Notes: a model not told the origin generated them from the sequence alone. Counted from the first letter of the stretch, positions 36,613-46,315 are shown. The stretch: DNA of 64,000 bases from Hyphomicrobiales bacterium (GCA_900472675.1 UCJA01000004.1:1-64000), one strand, 5' to 3'. Made by a program: numbers and translations.

Positions 36613-39038
36613 ACGAGCAAGTCAAGATCGACATCGACCGCGCCGAACGGACAGAAAAGCTGCAGGGCATGGGCTGCAAGCGCAAGCGTGTCGAAGACAT
36701 CCGTTTCACGCAGGGCAAGGGCTCCTATGTGGACGACCTGAAGCTGCCGGGCATGCTGTTTGGCGATTTCGTTCGCTCGCCGCACGCGCATGCGCGAATT
36801 GTCAGCATCGACACGACGCGTGCCAAAGCGCTGCCGGGCGTGATCGCGGTGCTGACGGCGGCGGACCTGAAGCCGCTTGGCCTGCACTACATGCCGACGC
36901 TTGCCGGCGACGTCCAGGCGGTTCTGGCTGAAGAGAAAGTGCTGTTCCAGAACCAGGAAGTGGCCTTCGTGATTGCCGAGGACCGCTACATCGCTTCCGA
37001 TGCGACCGAACTCGTGGATGTCGTCTATGAAGCGCTGCCCTGCATCGTCGATCCGTTCAAGGCGATGCTGCCGGATGCGCCGATCCTGCGCGAAGACATC
37101 AAGGACAAGATGATCGGCGCGCACGGGCCGCGCAAACATCCCAACCATATCTTCGAGTGGCAGATCGGCGACAAACAAGCGACCGACGAGGTGTTCGCCC
37201 ATGCCGATGTGACGATCAAGGAAATGCTGGTCGACCACCGCACCCATCCGTCGCCGCTCGAAACCTGCCAGTCGGTCGCGTCGTTCGACAAGGTCAAGGG
37301 CGAACTGACGCTCTGGGGCACGTTTCAGGCGCCGCATGTCATCCGCACGGTCGTGTCGCTGATCTCGGGCCTGCCGGAGCACAAGATCCATGTGATCGCG
37401 CCCGATATCGGCGGCGGTTTCGGCAACAAGGTCGGCGCCTATGCCGGTTATGTCTGCTCGGTCGTCGGCTCGATTGTTTTAGGCGTTCCGGTCAAATGGG
37501 TGGAAGACCGGATGGAGAACCTCTCCACCACATCCTTTGCCCGCGACTATCACATGACCACGGAACTGGCCGCCACAAAGGAGGGCAAGATCCTCGGCAT
37601 GCGCGTGCATGTGCTGGCCGATCACGGCGCCTTCGACGCCTGCGCCGACCCGTCGAAATGGCCGGCCGGTTTCATGAATATCTGCACGGGCTCCTACGAC
37701 ATTCCGGTCGCGCATCTGGCCGTCGATGGCGTCTATACCAACAAGGCTTCGGGCGGCGTTGCCTATCGCTGTTCGTTCCGGGTGACGGAGGCGGTGTTTG
37801 CCATCGAGCGCGCCATCGAAGTGCTGGCCCAGAAACTTGGCATGGATGCGGCCGAGCTGCGGATCAAAAATTTCATCAAGGCCGAGCAGTTTCCCTACCA
37901 TTCGGCGCTCGGCTGGGAATATGACAGCGGCGACTATCACACAGCCATGAAGAAGGCGATGGACGCCATCGGCTACACGGCCCTGCGCGCAGAGCAGGCA
38001 GAAAAGCGCGAGGCTTTCAAGCGCGGCGAAACGCGCGAGCTGATGGGGATCGGCATCTCGTTCTTCACCGAAATCGTCGGCGCGGGTCCCGCCAAGAACT
38101 GCGACATCCTCGGCATCGCAATGTTCGACAGCGCCGAAATCCGCATCCATCCCACCGGCTCCGTGATTGCCCGGATGGGCACCAAGAGCCAGGGGCAGGG
38201 GCACGAGACGACCTACGCCCAGATCATCGCGACCGAGCTCGGCATTCCCGCCGACGACATCATGATCGAGGAGGGCAATACCGATACGGCTCCTTACGGT
38301 CTCGGAACCTATGGCTCGCGCTCGACCCCGGTCGCTGGTGCTGCCACCGCCGTCGCCGCCCGCAAGATCAAGGCCAAGGCGCAGATGATCGCCGCCCATA
38401 TGCTCGAAGTGCACGAGGGCGACCTGGAATGGGATATCGACCGCTTCCGCGTCAAAGGCCTGCCGGAGAAGTTCAAGACGATGAAGGAGATCGCCTGGTC
38501 GGCCTATAATGCGCCGCCGCCGAACCTTGAGCCGGGTCTTGAGGCGGTCAACTATTACGAGCCGCCGAACATGACCTACCCGTTCGGCGCCTATTTCTGC
38601 GTGATGGATATCGATGTGGATACGGGCGTTGCCAAGACGCGGCGCTTCTATGCGCTGGACGATTGCGGCACGCGCATCAATCCGATGATCATCGAGGGGC
38701 AGGTGCATGGCGGACTGACCGAAGCCTTCGCCTGCGCCATGGGCCAGGAGATCCGCTACGACGAGATGGGCAATGTCATGGGGGCGTCCTTTATGGACTT
38801 CTTCCTGCCGACCGCCGTCGAGACGCCGAAGTGGGAAACGGACTTCACTGTCACGCCATCGCCGCACCACCCGATCGGTGCCAAGGGCGTTGGCGAAAGC
38901 CCGCATGTCGGTGGCGTGCCGTGTTTCTCCAATGCGGTCAACGACGCCTATGCCTTCCTCGATGCCGGTCACATCCAGATGCCGCACGACGCCTGGCGGT
39001 TATGGAAGGTCGGCGAACGTCTCGGGTTGCACGGGTAG
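36609..39038 (+). CDS. coxL: Form I aerobic carbon monoxide dehydrogenase, large Mo-Cu subunit
   Basis: 809 residues from the ATG that overlaps the coxS stop (ATGA). The diagnostic form I active-site motif AYRCSFR is present; its Cys falls at residue 388 and the general-base Glu of VGESPHVGG at residue 763, exactly the numbers of the O. carboxidovorans enzyme. Other molybdopterin-cytosine-dinucleotide contacts ([21 protein letters not shown]) are in place. The enzyme oxidises CO to CO2 with water, giving electrons to the respiratory chain, on the cytoplasmic side of the membrane. Form II relatives of uncertain substrate lack this motif. Confidence 0.97.
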   Translation: MNEQVKIDIDRAERTEKLQGMGCKRKRVEDIRFTQGKGSYVDDLKLPGMLFGDFVRSPHAHARIVSIDTTRAKALPGVIAVLTAADLKPLGLHYMPTLAGDVQAVLAEEKVLFQNQEVAFVIAEDRYIASDATELVDVVYEALPCIVDPFKAMLPDAPILREDIKDKMIGAHGPRKHPNHIFEWQIGDKQATDEVFAHADVTIKEMLVDHRTHPSPLETCQSVASFDKVKGELTLWGTFQAPHVIRTVVSLISGLPEHKIHVIAPDIGGGFGNKVGAYAGYVCSVVGSIVLGVPVKWVEDRMENLSTTSFARDYHMTTELAATKEGKILGMRVHVLADHGAFDACADPSKWPAGFMNICTGSYDIPVAHLAVDGVYTNKASGGVAYRCSFRVTEAVFAIERAIEVLAQKLGMDAAELRIKNFIKAEQFPYHSALGWEYDSGDYHTAMKKAMDAIGYTALRAEQAEKREAFKRGETRELMGIGISFFTEIVGAGPAKNCDILGIAMFDSAEIRIHPTGSVIARMGTKSQGQGHETTYAQIIATELGIPADDIMIEEGNTDTAPYGLGTYGSRSTPVAGAATAVAARKIKAKAQMIAAHMLEVHEGDLEWDIDRFRVKGLPEKFKTMKEIAWSAYNAPPPNLEPGLEAVNYYEPPNMTYPFGAYFCVMDIDVDTGVAKTRRFYALDDCGTRINPMIIEGQVHGGLTEAFACAMGQEIRYDEMGNVMGASFMDFFLPTAVETPKWETDFTVTPSPHHPIGAKGVGESPHVGGVPCFSNAVNDAYAFLDAGHIQMPHDAWRLWKVGERLGLHG

Positions 39039-39052
39039 GGCCGGATCAGTCG

Positions 39053-39934
39053 ATGGCAGTGAAACTTCCACAGGAAAGGATTGCCGCGCAGATGGCCGCG
39101 GTCGGGTATGTTCCCGATCGCGACCTTTCGACCGCACTTTGGCTGATGGAGAGCCTCAAGCGGCCGCTGCTGCTCGAGGGCGAGGCGGGCGTCGGCAAGA
39201 CCGAGGTGGCCCGGGCGCTGGCGCTTGCGCACGATACGAAGCTGATCCGCCTGCAATGCTATGAAGGGCTGGACCAGAGCTCGGCGCTTTACGAATGGAA
39301 TTACCAGCGGCAACTGCTGGCCATCAAGGCGCGCGAGGGGCTCAATGCCGATGAGGTCGAAGAGGCTATCTTTTCCGAAAGATACCTGCTGGAACGGCCG
39401 CTGCTGGCTGCCATCCGGCAGGCAAAGGCACCGGTTCTGCTGATCGACGAGGTGGATCGGGCAGACGAGGAGTTCGAGGCCTTCCTGCTCGAACTCCTGT
39501 CGGATTTTCAGGTGTCGATCCCCGAACTCGGGACAATCACGGCAACCACCATTCCGATGGTCATCCTGACCTCCAACGGCACCCGCGAACTGTCGGACGC
39601 GCTGCGGCGGCGGTGCCTCTACCACTATGTGGATTTCCCCGATGTGGACCGCGAGGCGCGCATCATCCTGTCGCGCCTGCCGGGTATCGATGCGGCACTG
39701 GCGCTACAGATCGCCGGCATGGTCGGCCTCATTCGCAAGGAAGACCTGCGCAAGACGCCGGGCGTTGCCGAAACGCTCGACTGGGCCGCAACGCTTGCCG
39801 GCCTCGACATCCGGCATCTGCGCGACGAGCCCGAGGCGGTTCACGAGACGCTGATGTGCCTGATCAAGACGGCCGAGGACAAGGCCCGGATGACGCGTCA
39901 GGTGACCGAGCGATTGCTGGGAAAGGTGGCGTGA
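39053..39934 (+). CDS. coxD: MoxR-type AAA+ ATPase for CODH maturation
   Basis: 293 residues from the ATG at 39053. Walker A is LLEGEAGVGKTEVA, Walker B is APVLLIDEVDRADEEFEAFL, and sensor and arginine-finger regions follow (TSNGTRELSDALRRRCLYHY). CoxD of O. carboxidovorans is a membrane-bound chaperone needed to add sulfur and copper to the CoxL active site. It is followed within two bases by coxE, its usual VWA-domain partner. Confidence 0.93.
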   Translation: MAVKLPQERIAAQMAAVGYVPDRDLSTALWLMESLKRPLLLEGEAGVGKTEVARALALAHDTKLIRLQCYEGLDQSSALYEWNYQRQLLAIKAREGLNADEVEEAIFSERYLLERPLLAAIRQAKAPVLLIDEVDRADEEFEAFLLELLSDFQVSIPELGTITATTIPMVILTSNGTRELSDALRRRCLYHYVDFPDVDREARIILSRLPGIDAALALQIAGMVGLIRKEDLRKTPGVAETLDWAATLAGLDIRHLRDEPEAVHETLMCLIKTAEDKARMTRQVTERLLGKVA

Positions 39935-39935
39935 G

Positions 39936-41123
39936 ATGAGCGCGCTCCGAAAGCCTGAACCGGACCTCGGCGAGTTGATGCGGGCCAAGCTCTCGGGCTT
40001 TGCGGCAGTCCTGCGCGACAATGGCTTCGTCGTCGGTCTCGCGGAATATCGCGACGCTCTGACGGTGATCAGCGGAGAGAGTGGCAGCCGTCCGTCGCGG
40101 CTTCGTCCGGCCCTGCGATCGCTGGTTTGCAGCCGGCACTCCGACTGGACGAAGTTCGACGAGATTTTCGATGCCTTCTGGCTGAAGCGCGGGATGAAAT
40201 CCGCGACACGCATGTCCGGCGCGCCGCAAAAGGCCCCGGACGGTGTACAGGCCGTTGCGGCCGGCAACCGCGGCCTGGGCGACAACCAGAATGCCGACCA
40301 TGTGCAGCGTGGCGAAGGTAGCGAGGAGTCCGAGGTCGGCCACTCCAAGCGCGAGGGCGCATCCCACGCCGAATTCCTGGGCAAGACCGACTTCCGCCAC
40401 CTAACGCATCCGGACGATCTCGCCGAGGCGCACCGGCTTGCGGAGCGGTTGGCGCTTGCGATGCGCGCGCGGATGACGCGACGCATGCGGGCGCGGCGCC
40501 AAGGCCAGAGGCTCGATCTCAGGCGCACGATCCACAAGAGCATCGCCAATGGCGGCACGCCGATGCAGCTGGTGTTCCGCAAGCGCCGGGAAAAGCCGTT
40601 GCGGCTTGTCGTGCTTCTCGACGGTTCCGGCTCGATGAGCCTCTACTCGGCGGTGTTCCTGCGCTTCATGCATGGCGTGCTCGACGCTTTCCGGGAGGCC
40701 GAGGCTTTCCTCTTTCACACGCGGCTCGTTCATATCTCGCCGGCGCTTCGGGAGCGGGATCCGCAGCGCGCCGTCGAGCGCATGGCGCTGATGGGGCAGG
40801 GCACCGGCGGCGGCACCCGCATCGGCGAAAGCCTTGCCACCTTCAACAGATGGCATGCGAAACGCTGCATCCATTCGCGCACCTGCGTGATGATCGTGTC
40901 GGACGGTTACGACACGGGACCGAGTGAGCGGCTGGGCGAGGAGATGGCCGCGCTCAGCCGCCGGTGCCGACGGATCGCCTGGCTTAACCCGATGATCGGC
41001 TGGCAGGATTATGCGCCGGAGGCCGCCGGCATGAAGGCAGCGCTTCCGTTTATCGATCTCTTTGCGCCGGCTCATAACCTGGAGAGCCTGAAGGCGCTCG
41101 AACCCTATCTGGCGAGGATCTGA
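39936..41123 (+). CDS. coxE: VWA-domain CODH maturation protein
   Basis: 395 residues. The N-terminal helical half is followed by a central His/Glu/Lys-rich linker and a C-terminal von Willebrand A domain with the MIDAS motif DGSGSMSLYS, then TGGGTRIGES and IVSDGYDTG. MoxR-VWA pairs act together; CoxE helps place copper in the CoxL centre in the model organism. Its end lies 2 bases before coxF. Confidence 0.92.
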   Translation: MSALRKPEPDLGELMRAKLSGFAAVLRDNGFVVGLAEYRDALTVISGESGSRPSRLRPALRSLVCSRHSDWTKFDEIFDAFWLKRGMKSATRMSGAPQKAPDGVQAVAAGNRGLGDNQNADHVQRGEGSEESEVGHSKREGASHAEFLGKTDFRHLTHPDDLAEAHRLAERLALAMRARMTRRMRARRQGQRLDLRRTIHKSIANGGTPMQLVFRKRREKPLRLVVLLDGSGSMSLYSAVFLRFMHGVLDAFREAEAFLFHTRLVHISPALRERDPQRAVERMALMGQGTGGGTRIGESLATFNRWHAKRCIHSRTCVMIVSDGYDTGPSERLGEEMAALSRRCRRIAWLNPMIGWQDYAPEAAGMKAALPFIDLFAPAHNLESLKALEPYLARI

Positions 41124-41125
41124 GC

Positions 41126-41944
41126 ATGCAGGACGCCTCCGATATTCTCGATCTGGTCACTCAGACCAAGGCGCGTGGCGAGCCCTTTGCCATTGCCACG
41201 GTCGTCCGCACCGTCTCCGTCACGGCCGCCAAGGCGGGTGCCAAGGCCGTCGTTTTGGCGGATGGACGCATTTCGGCCGGCTGGATTGGTGGCGGTTGCG
41301 CCCGTGGCGCCGTGCTGAGGGCAGCGGGTGAGGCCATCCGCGACGGTCAGCCGCGCCTCATCAGCATCCAGCCGGAAGATCTGCTCGATGTGCAGCAGGT
41401 GAAGCCCGGCGAGACCAGGGACGGCGTATCTTACGCCCGCAACATGTGCCCGAGCCAGGGCACGATGGATGTGTTCGTCGAGCCCGTCCTGCCGCGCCCG
41501 CAGCTTGCCGTTCTGGGAGTCTCTCCGGTCGCCGCTGCCCTTGTCGACATCGCAAGGCGCATGGGCTTCTTCGTCACGGTCTGTGCGCCGCAGGCCGATC
41601 ACGGGGCTTTCGGGGTGGCAGACCGGATGGTCGATGGCTTCGACCTGCCGGCCGACGGCGCGCAACATGGCTTCATCGTGATTGCGACCCAGGGACGCGG
41701 CGACAGTGCGGCGCTGAAGGCGGTTCTTGGCGCCCAAAGCCGCTACACCGGCTTTGTCGGCTCGCGCAGGAAATTCGCAGCGCTGAGACGGGACCTGGAA
41801 GCCGCCGGTCTCGACGCGCGGTCGATGGATGACATGCGCTCGCCGGCCGGTCTCGACCTCGGCTCCATCACACCGGATGAAATTGCCTTCTCGATCGTGG
41901 CGGAGATGATCGAGATCCGGCGGCGCGGCCAAAGAAACGCATAA
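41126..41944 (+). CDS. coxF: XdhC-family CODH maturation protein
   Basis: 272 residues. The N-terminal XdhC part has AKAVVLADGRISAGWIGGGC with the conserved Gly-Gly-Gly-Cys, and the C-terminal Rossmann part has LAVLGVSPVAAALVDIARRM and YTGFVGSRRK. XdhC-type proteins bind molybdenum cofactor, protect it and help its sulfuration. CoxF is essential for a mature Mo-Cu centre in O. carboxidovorans. Confidence 0.92.
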   Translation: MQDASDILDLVTQTKARGEPFAIATVVRTVSVTAAKAGAKAVVLADGRISAGWIGGGCARGAVLRAAGEAIRDGQPRLISIQPEDLLDVQQVKPGETRDGVSYARNMCPSQGTMDVFVEPVLPRPQLAVLGVSPVAAALVDIARRMGFFVTVCAPQADHGAFGVADRMVDGFDLPADGAQHGFIVIATQGRGDSAALKAVLGAQSRYTGFVGSRRKFAALRRDLEAAGLDARSMDDMRSPAGLDLGSITPDEIAFSIVAEMIEIRRRGQRNA

Positions 41945-41957
41945 GGGGAGAATGATC

Positions 41958-42599
41958 ATGGACATGAACGGAACACAACGCATCGAGGCCTCGCGCGAAG
42001 CCGTCTACGCGGGCCTCAACGATGTCGATATCTTGCGCCAGTGCATACCCGGCTGCGAAAGCATCGAAAAGACGTCCGATACCGAGATGGTCGCGAAGGT
42101 CACGCTGCGCATCGGCCCGGTCAAGGCGAGCTTTGCCGGCAATGTCACGCTGTCGGATCTCGATCCGCCGAACGGCTATACGATCTCCGGCGAGGGCTCG
42201 GGCGGCATGGCCGGCTTTGCGAAGGGTGGAGCCAAAGTCACGCTCGAACCGGATGGCGAGGCAACGATCCTCAACTATACGGTCAGTGCCGAAATCGGCG
42301 GCAAGCTGGCGCAGATGGGCAGCCGGTTGATCGACAGCACGGCGAAGAAACTGGCGGGCGACTTCTTTGCCAAGTTCGGCGAGGTTGTCGGCAAGCCGCC
42401 GGCGGTAGAGCCTGTGGCCGAGGAGGCTCCGGCAGAGGCCGCCGGGAAAGGCTGGATGAGCCGGATTCTCGGCACCAGCGCCACGGCCTTTCTTATCCTT
42501 GCGCTCAGCCCAAGCCTCTGCTGCATCACCGGCAATCATTCCGCCATGGCGGACGACATGATGATGTCCTCGATCTGCACGTCTCACGGGGCCTTGTAG
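41958..42599 (+). CDS. coxG: CoxG, SRPBCC-fold CODH membrane partner
   Basis: 213 residues from the ATG at 41958, which has AAGGGGAG at 8 bases and matches the family start (MDMNGTQRIEASREAVYAGL); an ATG at 41952 is possible. Residues 1-150 are the SRPBCC lipid-binding fold (LRQCIPGCESIEK; GSGGMAGFAKGGAKVTLEP). A linker rich in Ala/Glu/Pro leads to a short hydrophobic stretch (TAFLILALSPSLC). CoxG links CODH to the membrane and quinone pool. The end here is unusual: the hydrophobic part is short and is followed by a Met/Cys-containing tail. Confidence 0.9.
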   Translation: MDMNGTQRIEASREAVYAGLNDVDILRQCIPGCESIEKTSDTEMVAKVTLRIGPVKASFAGNVTLSDLDPPNGYTISGEGSGGMAGFAKGGAKVTLEPDGEATILNYTVSAEIGGKLAQMGSRLIDSTAKKLAGDFFAKFGEVVGKPPAVEPVAEEAPAEAAGKGWMSRILGTSATAFLILALSPSLCCITGNHSAMADDMMMSSICTSHGAL

Positions 42600-42614
42600 C
42601 GTGTAGGATAACTG

Positions 42615-44378
42615 TCAGGCAGCCGATCGATCGTGGGTCCGGTCGTCCCGGAAGCTTCTCACCCTGTTGCGGCCGGCAGCCTTGGCCGCATAGAGAGCTT
42701 CGTCGGCGCGCTGAATGAAGTCTTCCACGTCGCGTCCGGTTTCGTCGGCGACGGCACAGCCGACGCTGACCGTAAGAGTGATGTCCCGGCCGCCGGTCGG
42801 TACCCGCAGGTCGGCGACTTTCTCTCTCAACCGGTCGGCTAGATCCGCGGCTATGCCGGCGTCGGTTTCCCGCAGCAGCAGGACAAATTCCTCGCCGCCG
42901 AACCGTGCGAACTTGTCGGTGTTGCGGATCTCCTGGCTGATCAGGTCTCCCACCGCTTGGATCACATCGTCACCGGCGGCATGGCCAAAGGTATCGTTGA
43001 TGCGCTTGAAGTGGTCGATGTCGAACATGAGGATGCTGAACGGGCGTTGATAGCGCTTGTAGTAGCTCAAGGCGTCTTCTGCGTAGGGCAGGAAGGCGCG
43101 GCGGTTGAGCAGGCCGGTGAGCGAATCCGTGTCGGCCAGGATGCGAAGCGCGTGGAGGTCCGCGCCGAAACGCATGGTTTTTTCCTCCGAGGCCTTGGCC
43201 TGGTTCTCGAGCTCCAGCTTCAGGGCTGCGATCGTGCTGGACGAGGACTGCTGTTCGGCCTCCGCTGCGCCGACACGGCGAAGCAGGGAGCGAATAGCGG
43301 ACGACAGATGCAGGACGTCCTTCGACCCGTGTTGTCTTTCCACAGACGTGGCGTCCGAGCGCCGGCCGATCGAATCAAGCTGTTCCGACAATCTCTGCAA
43401 CGGCCTTGCCACCGTGCCGGCAACAAACCACGCGACAAGGGTTGCGGCCACGACAGCTGCTCCGCCGATGGCGAGGATTTGCCACACAAGATAATTGGCA
43501 GGCGCATAGATGACGGCGACGGGCTTGCGCGCAGCAATCTGCCATCCGAGGCCCGGGTAGTCCTGATACCCCTTTGTCGGGACGATGGCCGTGCGCATTC
43601 CTCCTTCCGTTGTCGGATCTGTGAACACCCGCACCCCGGCGTCCATCTTCGTGTTCTCCAAAAGCTTCAGGTCTTTCGGCCCAAGCAGCACTTCGCCACT
43701 GCGCGAGAGAACCCAGACGTCAGCACCCGCTTCAGCCTGTTCTGCGCTCAGCACCGTGCGGCGCACGTCTTCTGCCCAGGTCCAGCTCATATGCGCGCCA
43801 AGCACGCCGGCAAGCTTGCCGCCCGGCAGTCTCACCGGGATCGCGACGTCCACAAAACGGAAGGGTTCCTGCTCGGGTGAAGAGCGCAGGAGTTTATCCA
43901 GGAGCTTTGCATCGTGGACGTCCTCGACCGCTGCATCCTTCATCCCGTTGACGAACCAGGGTCGGGATGCGACCGACACGCCTTCCAGCATGCCTTTGGT
44001 TGCCGACCGCACATTGCCGTCTGGCGTAGCAAAGCCGAGCCACGCATATTCCGGAAGGCTCGACTGGACCAGTTCCAGCGTCCTGCGGATATCATCGGGA
44101 TCTCGTTCCCAGATCTGCTGGAGCGTCGGAAACGCCGCAATGTTCTTGATCTCGCGGTAGCGTTCGAACATGTGATGGTCGAGCCGATCCGCCATGGTTG
44201 TCGCCAGCGTCTCGAGCTCCCGGTCGGCCGCCCTCACGGCACTGCCGCGGGCAATGATCGCGCCACCCGCTGCAGCGAGCCCGACGGCTCCTGCGCAGAC
44301 GGCCGCAACCAGCAGCGCCGTCTGCCAACGCAACGTCAGAGAATCTCGAATTTCTTGCGCCGATACCCTAAACATCAT
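42615..44378 (-). CDS. Membrane diguanylate cyclase with Cache sensor domain
   Basis: 587 residues from the ATG at 44378 (AGGAG site 5 bases upstream); an earlier start lacks a site. Transmembrane helices at about 20-40 and 290-315 enclose a double-Cache sensor (PEYAWLGFATPDGNVRSATK; SRPWFVNGMKD). A HAMP-like segment and a coiled coil precede a GGDEF domain with FARFGGEEF near residue 494 and an intact product-inhibition site RNTD just before it. It should make cyclic di-GMP in response to an external small ligand. It is convergent with coxG, 15 bases apart, so it is not part of the cox transcript. Confidence 0.93.
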   Translation of the reverse strand: MMFRVSAQEIRDSLTLRWQTALLVAAVCAGAVGLAAAGGAIIARGSAVRAADRELETLATTMADRLDHHMFERYREIKNIAAFPTLQQIWERDPDDIRRTLELVQSSLPEYAWLGFATPDGNVRSATKGMLEGVSVASRPWFVNGMKDAAVEDVHDAKLLDKLLRSSPEQEPFRFVDVAIPVRLPGGKLAGVLGAHMSWTWAEDVRRTVLSAEQAEAGADVWVLSRSGEVLLGPKDLKLLENTKMDAGVRVFTDPTTEGGMRTAIVPTKGYQDYPGLGWQIAARKPVAVIYAPANYLVWQILAIGGAAVVAATLVAWFVAGTVARPLQRLSEQLDSIGRRSDATSVERQHGSKDVLHLSSAIRSLLRRVGAAEAEQQSSSSTIAALKLELENQAKASEEKTMRFGADLHALRILADTDSLTGLLNRRAFLPYAEDALSYYKRYQRPFSILMFDIDHFKRINDTFGHAAGDDVIQAVGDLISQEIRNTDKFARFGGEEFVLLLRETDAGIAADLADRLREKVADLRVPTGGRDITLTVSVGCAVADETGRDVEDFIQRADEALYAAKAAGRNRVRSFRDDRTHDRSAA

Positions 44379-44443
44379 GCCGCTCCTGCAACCACTTTCC
44401 GTGGTTGTTAGCATGGAAGGCTTTGCGCAAAGATGAACAGCAG

Positions 44444-44483
44444 CCGCTAATGTATTACGTTAGCATGTTCTATCGATTAGCGG
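44444..44483. repeat. Inverted repeat upstream of the diguanylate cyclase gene
   Basis: Perfect 8-bp arms CCGCTAAT (44444-44451) and ATTAGCGG (44476-44483) around 24 bases. In addition GTTAGCATG occurs twice as a direct repeat (44407-44415 and 44459-44467). They lie in the AT-rich 168-base gap upstream of the cyclase gene, which is also just downstream of the regulator gene at 44547, so they could be an operator or a weak terminator. Confidence 0.35.
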
Positions 44484-44546
44484 AGACTTAGGCCTGACGC
44501 TTGCGAAATCTGCTTTTCCACCATCTCCATCTTCCGCGATGCGCGC

Positions 44547-46289
44547 TTATCTCTTCGAGGATTTGAGCTCGCGGTTGATCCGGTCGGCAGCATCCGCCAG
44601 AGCCGTGCGGTCCGACTTTGCACCCGACAATGCGTCATGCACCTCCTCGCCCAGAATCCTCTCGATCGCGGAATATTGCGGAATATTGGGTCTCTGCCAG
44701 GTGTGCAGCAGGTTCTTCTTGGCGAGCTGATCCACGAAACGCACGATCGGCGAACTGGCCGCCGCTTCGGGATCGGCGCTCACCGAGAAGCGGGGAGCGA
44801 TCGGGAAACCGTTCTTCACGTGGGCCTTCATGGCCTCGCGCGAGGCCATCCAGGCGATCGCATCGGCGGCCAGTTCCACCCGGGCTTCGGGCAGGTTGGA
44901 GGGAATGCAGAACAGGAAGCCGCCGATGGGCGAGGCGCGGGTGCCGCCGGGACCGGCAGGCTGCGGCAGATATTCCACCCGCCGCTTCACCACAGACTGG
45001 ACGTCGTACTCGAACCGTGCCGCGCGCATCGTCCAGAAATAGCCAAGACTGGCCTTTCCCTTCATGAACACGTCGAGCGTCCGGTCCCAGGCCATGTTCA
45101 AAATGTCCGGCGGCGAGATCTCCATCAGGCGGCGCATGAAGTCCAGCGCGGCAAGGGCGGCATCCGACTGGATGGTACAGTGCAGTTCGTCGAGGTTCAC
45201 GCCCTCCAGCGTGAAGCCCGCCCGGGACTTGCGCAGCGAAATCGTCGGCTGGCCGCAGGCACCGAGAAAGAACATGAAGCTCGAGGCGATGGGCATTCCA
45301 CGGGCACCATCCCAGACGGCGCCATACATGCCGTTCTGCGGGGCATGAAAATGCCGGCCGGCGGACAGGACCTCCTCGAACTTTCGCGGGAAATCCAGCC
45401 CTGCGTCGGCAAACAGGTCCCGCCGGGCGGCCAGGATCTCGATCGTGCAATAGCCGGGAACACCATAGTCCTGCCCATCCCAGCGGGCGGTCGACCAGAT
45501 GGATGGATGGAAATCGAGCGGGTTGATGCCCGTCTTCTGGATGAGGGCGTCGAACGGCCGGATGATGTCCTTTTCGGCGAACTCGCCGAGCCAGGGCATG
45601 TTAATGGCGAGCACATCGTAGTCGGAGACCGGTTTGTTGCGATTGTCCAGGATGCGGCGATAGAGATCCGGCAGGGGCAGAAGGTCGAAGTTCTTCTTGG
45701 ATGCCAGGTTGTTGCGGAAATCGGCCCACATGTTGCGCATCGACGAAAAGTAGTTGTCGTCGTTCAGAAGGAAGCGCAGTTCGATATGCGACTCCACCCG
45801 CTTCTGGACCAGTCGCATCGGCGGGATGATCTGCGATCCCAAGGGCGTGCCGCCGAAATAATAGTCTTCCTCCTGCTCGCCGCCGCGCAGGCCAAGCGTC
45901 TGGGCCAGCAGCGATTTTGTCTTTCCCGCATAGGCCTGGAAGGACTGCAGGAGTTTTTCGCTCGGTTGCAGGGAGAAGGTCTTGGCAGACGGGCCCTTGG
46001 GGACCTTCAGAATGTAGCCACTATCGACCATGCGATTGATCAACCGCATGGAGGTCGCATAGGGCAGGCCCGATTCCTGGCCGAGCGTGGAAATGGCGAC
46101 AGTCTGGCTGTGGATATGCGCCTTGATCAGAAAGACCACGATCTTCCAGCCGGGGTCCTCGTCGAAGCCGCCGATCACCTCGCCGAAGGGCCGCCGGGTC
46201 TTGTCCAGGAACTCGATCACCCGCAGCATTTCGTAGTCGTTCACGTCGGCCCCCCGTCCGTCGCGTCTTGTGACGATGTTCGTAGCCAC
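44547..46289 (-). CDS. Winged-helix regulator fused to a sugar-type ABC solute-binding domain
   Basis: 580 residues from a GTG at 46289 with GAGG 8 bases upstream; an in-frame GTG at 46244 and ATG at 46229 are alternatives. Residues of about 45-110 read as a winged helix (VAISTLGQESGLPYATSMRL, then INRMVDSGYI). From about 130 onward the chain matches family 1 sugar-binding proteins of CUT1 importers (YDVLAINMPWLGEFAEKDII; MPIASSFMFFLGACGQPTIS; KGKASLGYFWTMRAARFEYD). There is no signal peptide, so the binding domain must act in the cytoplasm as a ligand sensor. It is coupled to a dehydrogenase gene and faces the catabolic operon, which it probably controls. Confidence 0.8.
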   Translation of the reverse strand: MATNIVTRRDGRGADVNDYEMLRVIEFLDKTRRPFGEVIGGFDEDPGWKIVVFLIKAHIHSQTVAISTLGQESGLPYATSMRLINRMVDSGYILKVPKGPSAKTFSLQPSEKLLQSFQAYAGKTKSLLAQTLGLRGGEQEEDYYFGGTPLGSQIIPPMRLVQKRVESHIELRFLLNDDNYFSSMRNMWADFRNNLASKKNFDLLPLPDLYRRILDNRNKPVSDYDVLAINMPWLGEFAEKDIIRPFDALIQKTGINPLDFHPSIWSTARWDGQDYGVPGYCTIEILAARRDLFADAGLDFPRKFEEVLSAGRHFHAPQNGMYGAVWDGARGMPIASSFMFFLGACGQPTISLRKSRAGFTLEGVNLDELHCTIQSDAALAALDFMRRLMEISPPDILNMAWDRTLDVFMKGKASLGYFWTMRAARFEYDVQSVVKRRVEYLPQPAGPGGTRASPIGGFLFCIPSNLPEARVELAADAIAWMASREAMKAHVKNGFPIAPRFSVSADPEAAASSPIVRFVDQLAKKNLLHTWQRPNIPQYSAIERILGEEVHDALSGAKSDRTALADAADRINRELKSSKR

Positions 46290-46290
46290 T

Positions 46291-46315
46291 GCCGCGCCTC
46301 TTGGCTAGGCGCGGC
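46291..46315 (-). other. Hairpin over the regulator's ribosome-binding site
   Basis: A perfect 8-bp stem, GCCGCGCC/GGCGCGGC with a 9-base loop, lies in the 52 bases between the dehydrogenase gene and the regulator start. On the minus strand the regulator's GAGG site sits at the loop-stem border, so the structure could limit its translation. Confidence 0.45.
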
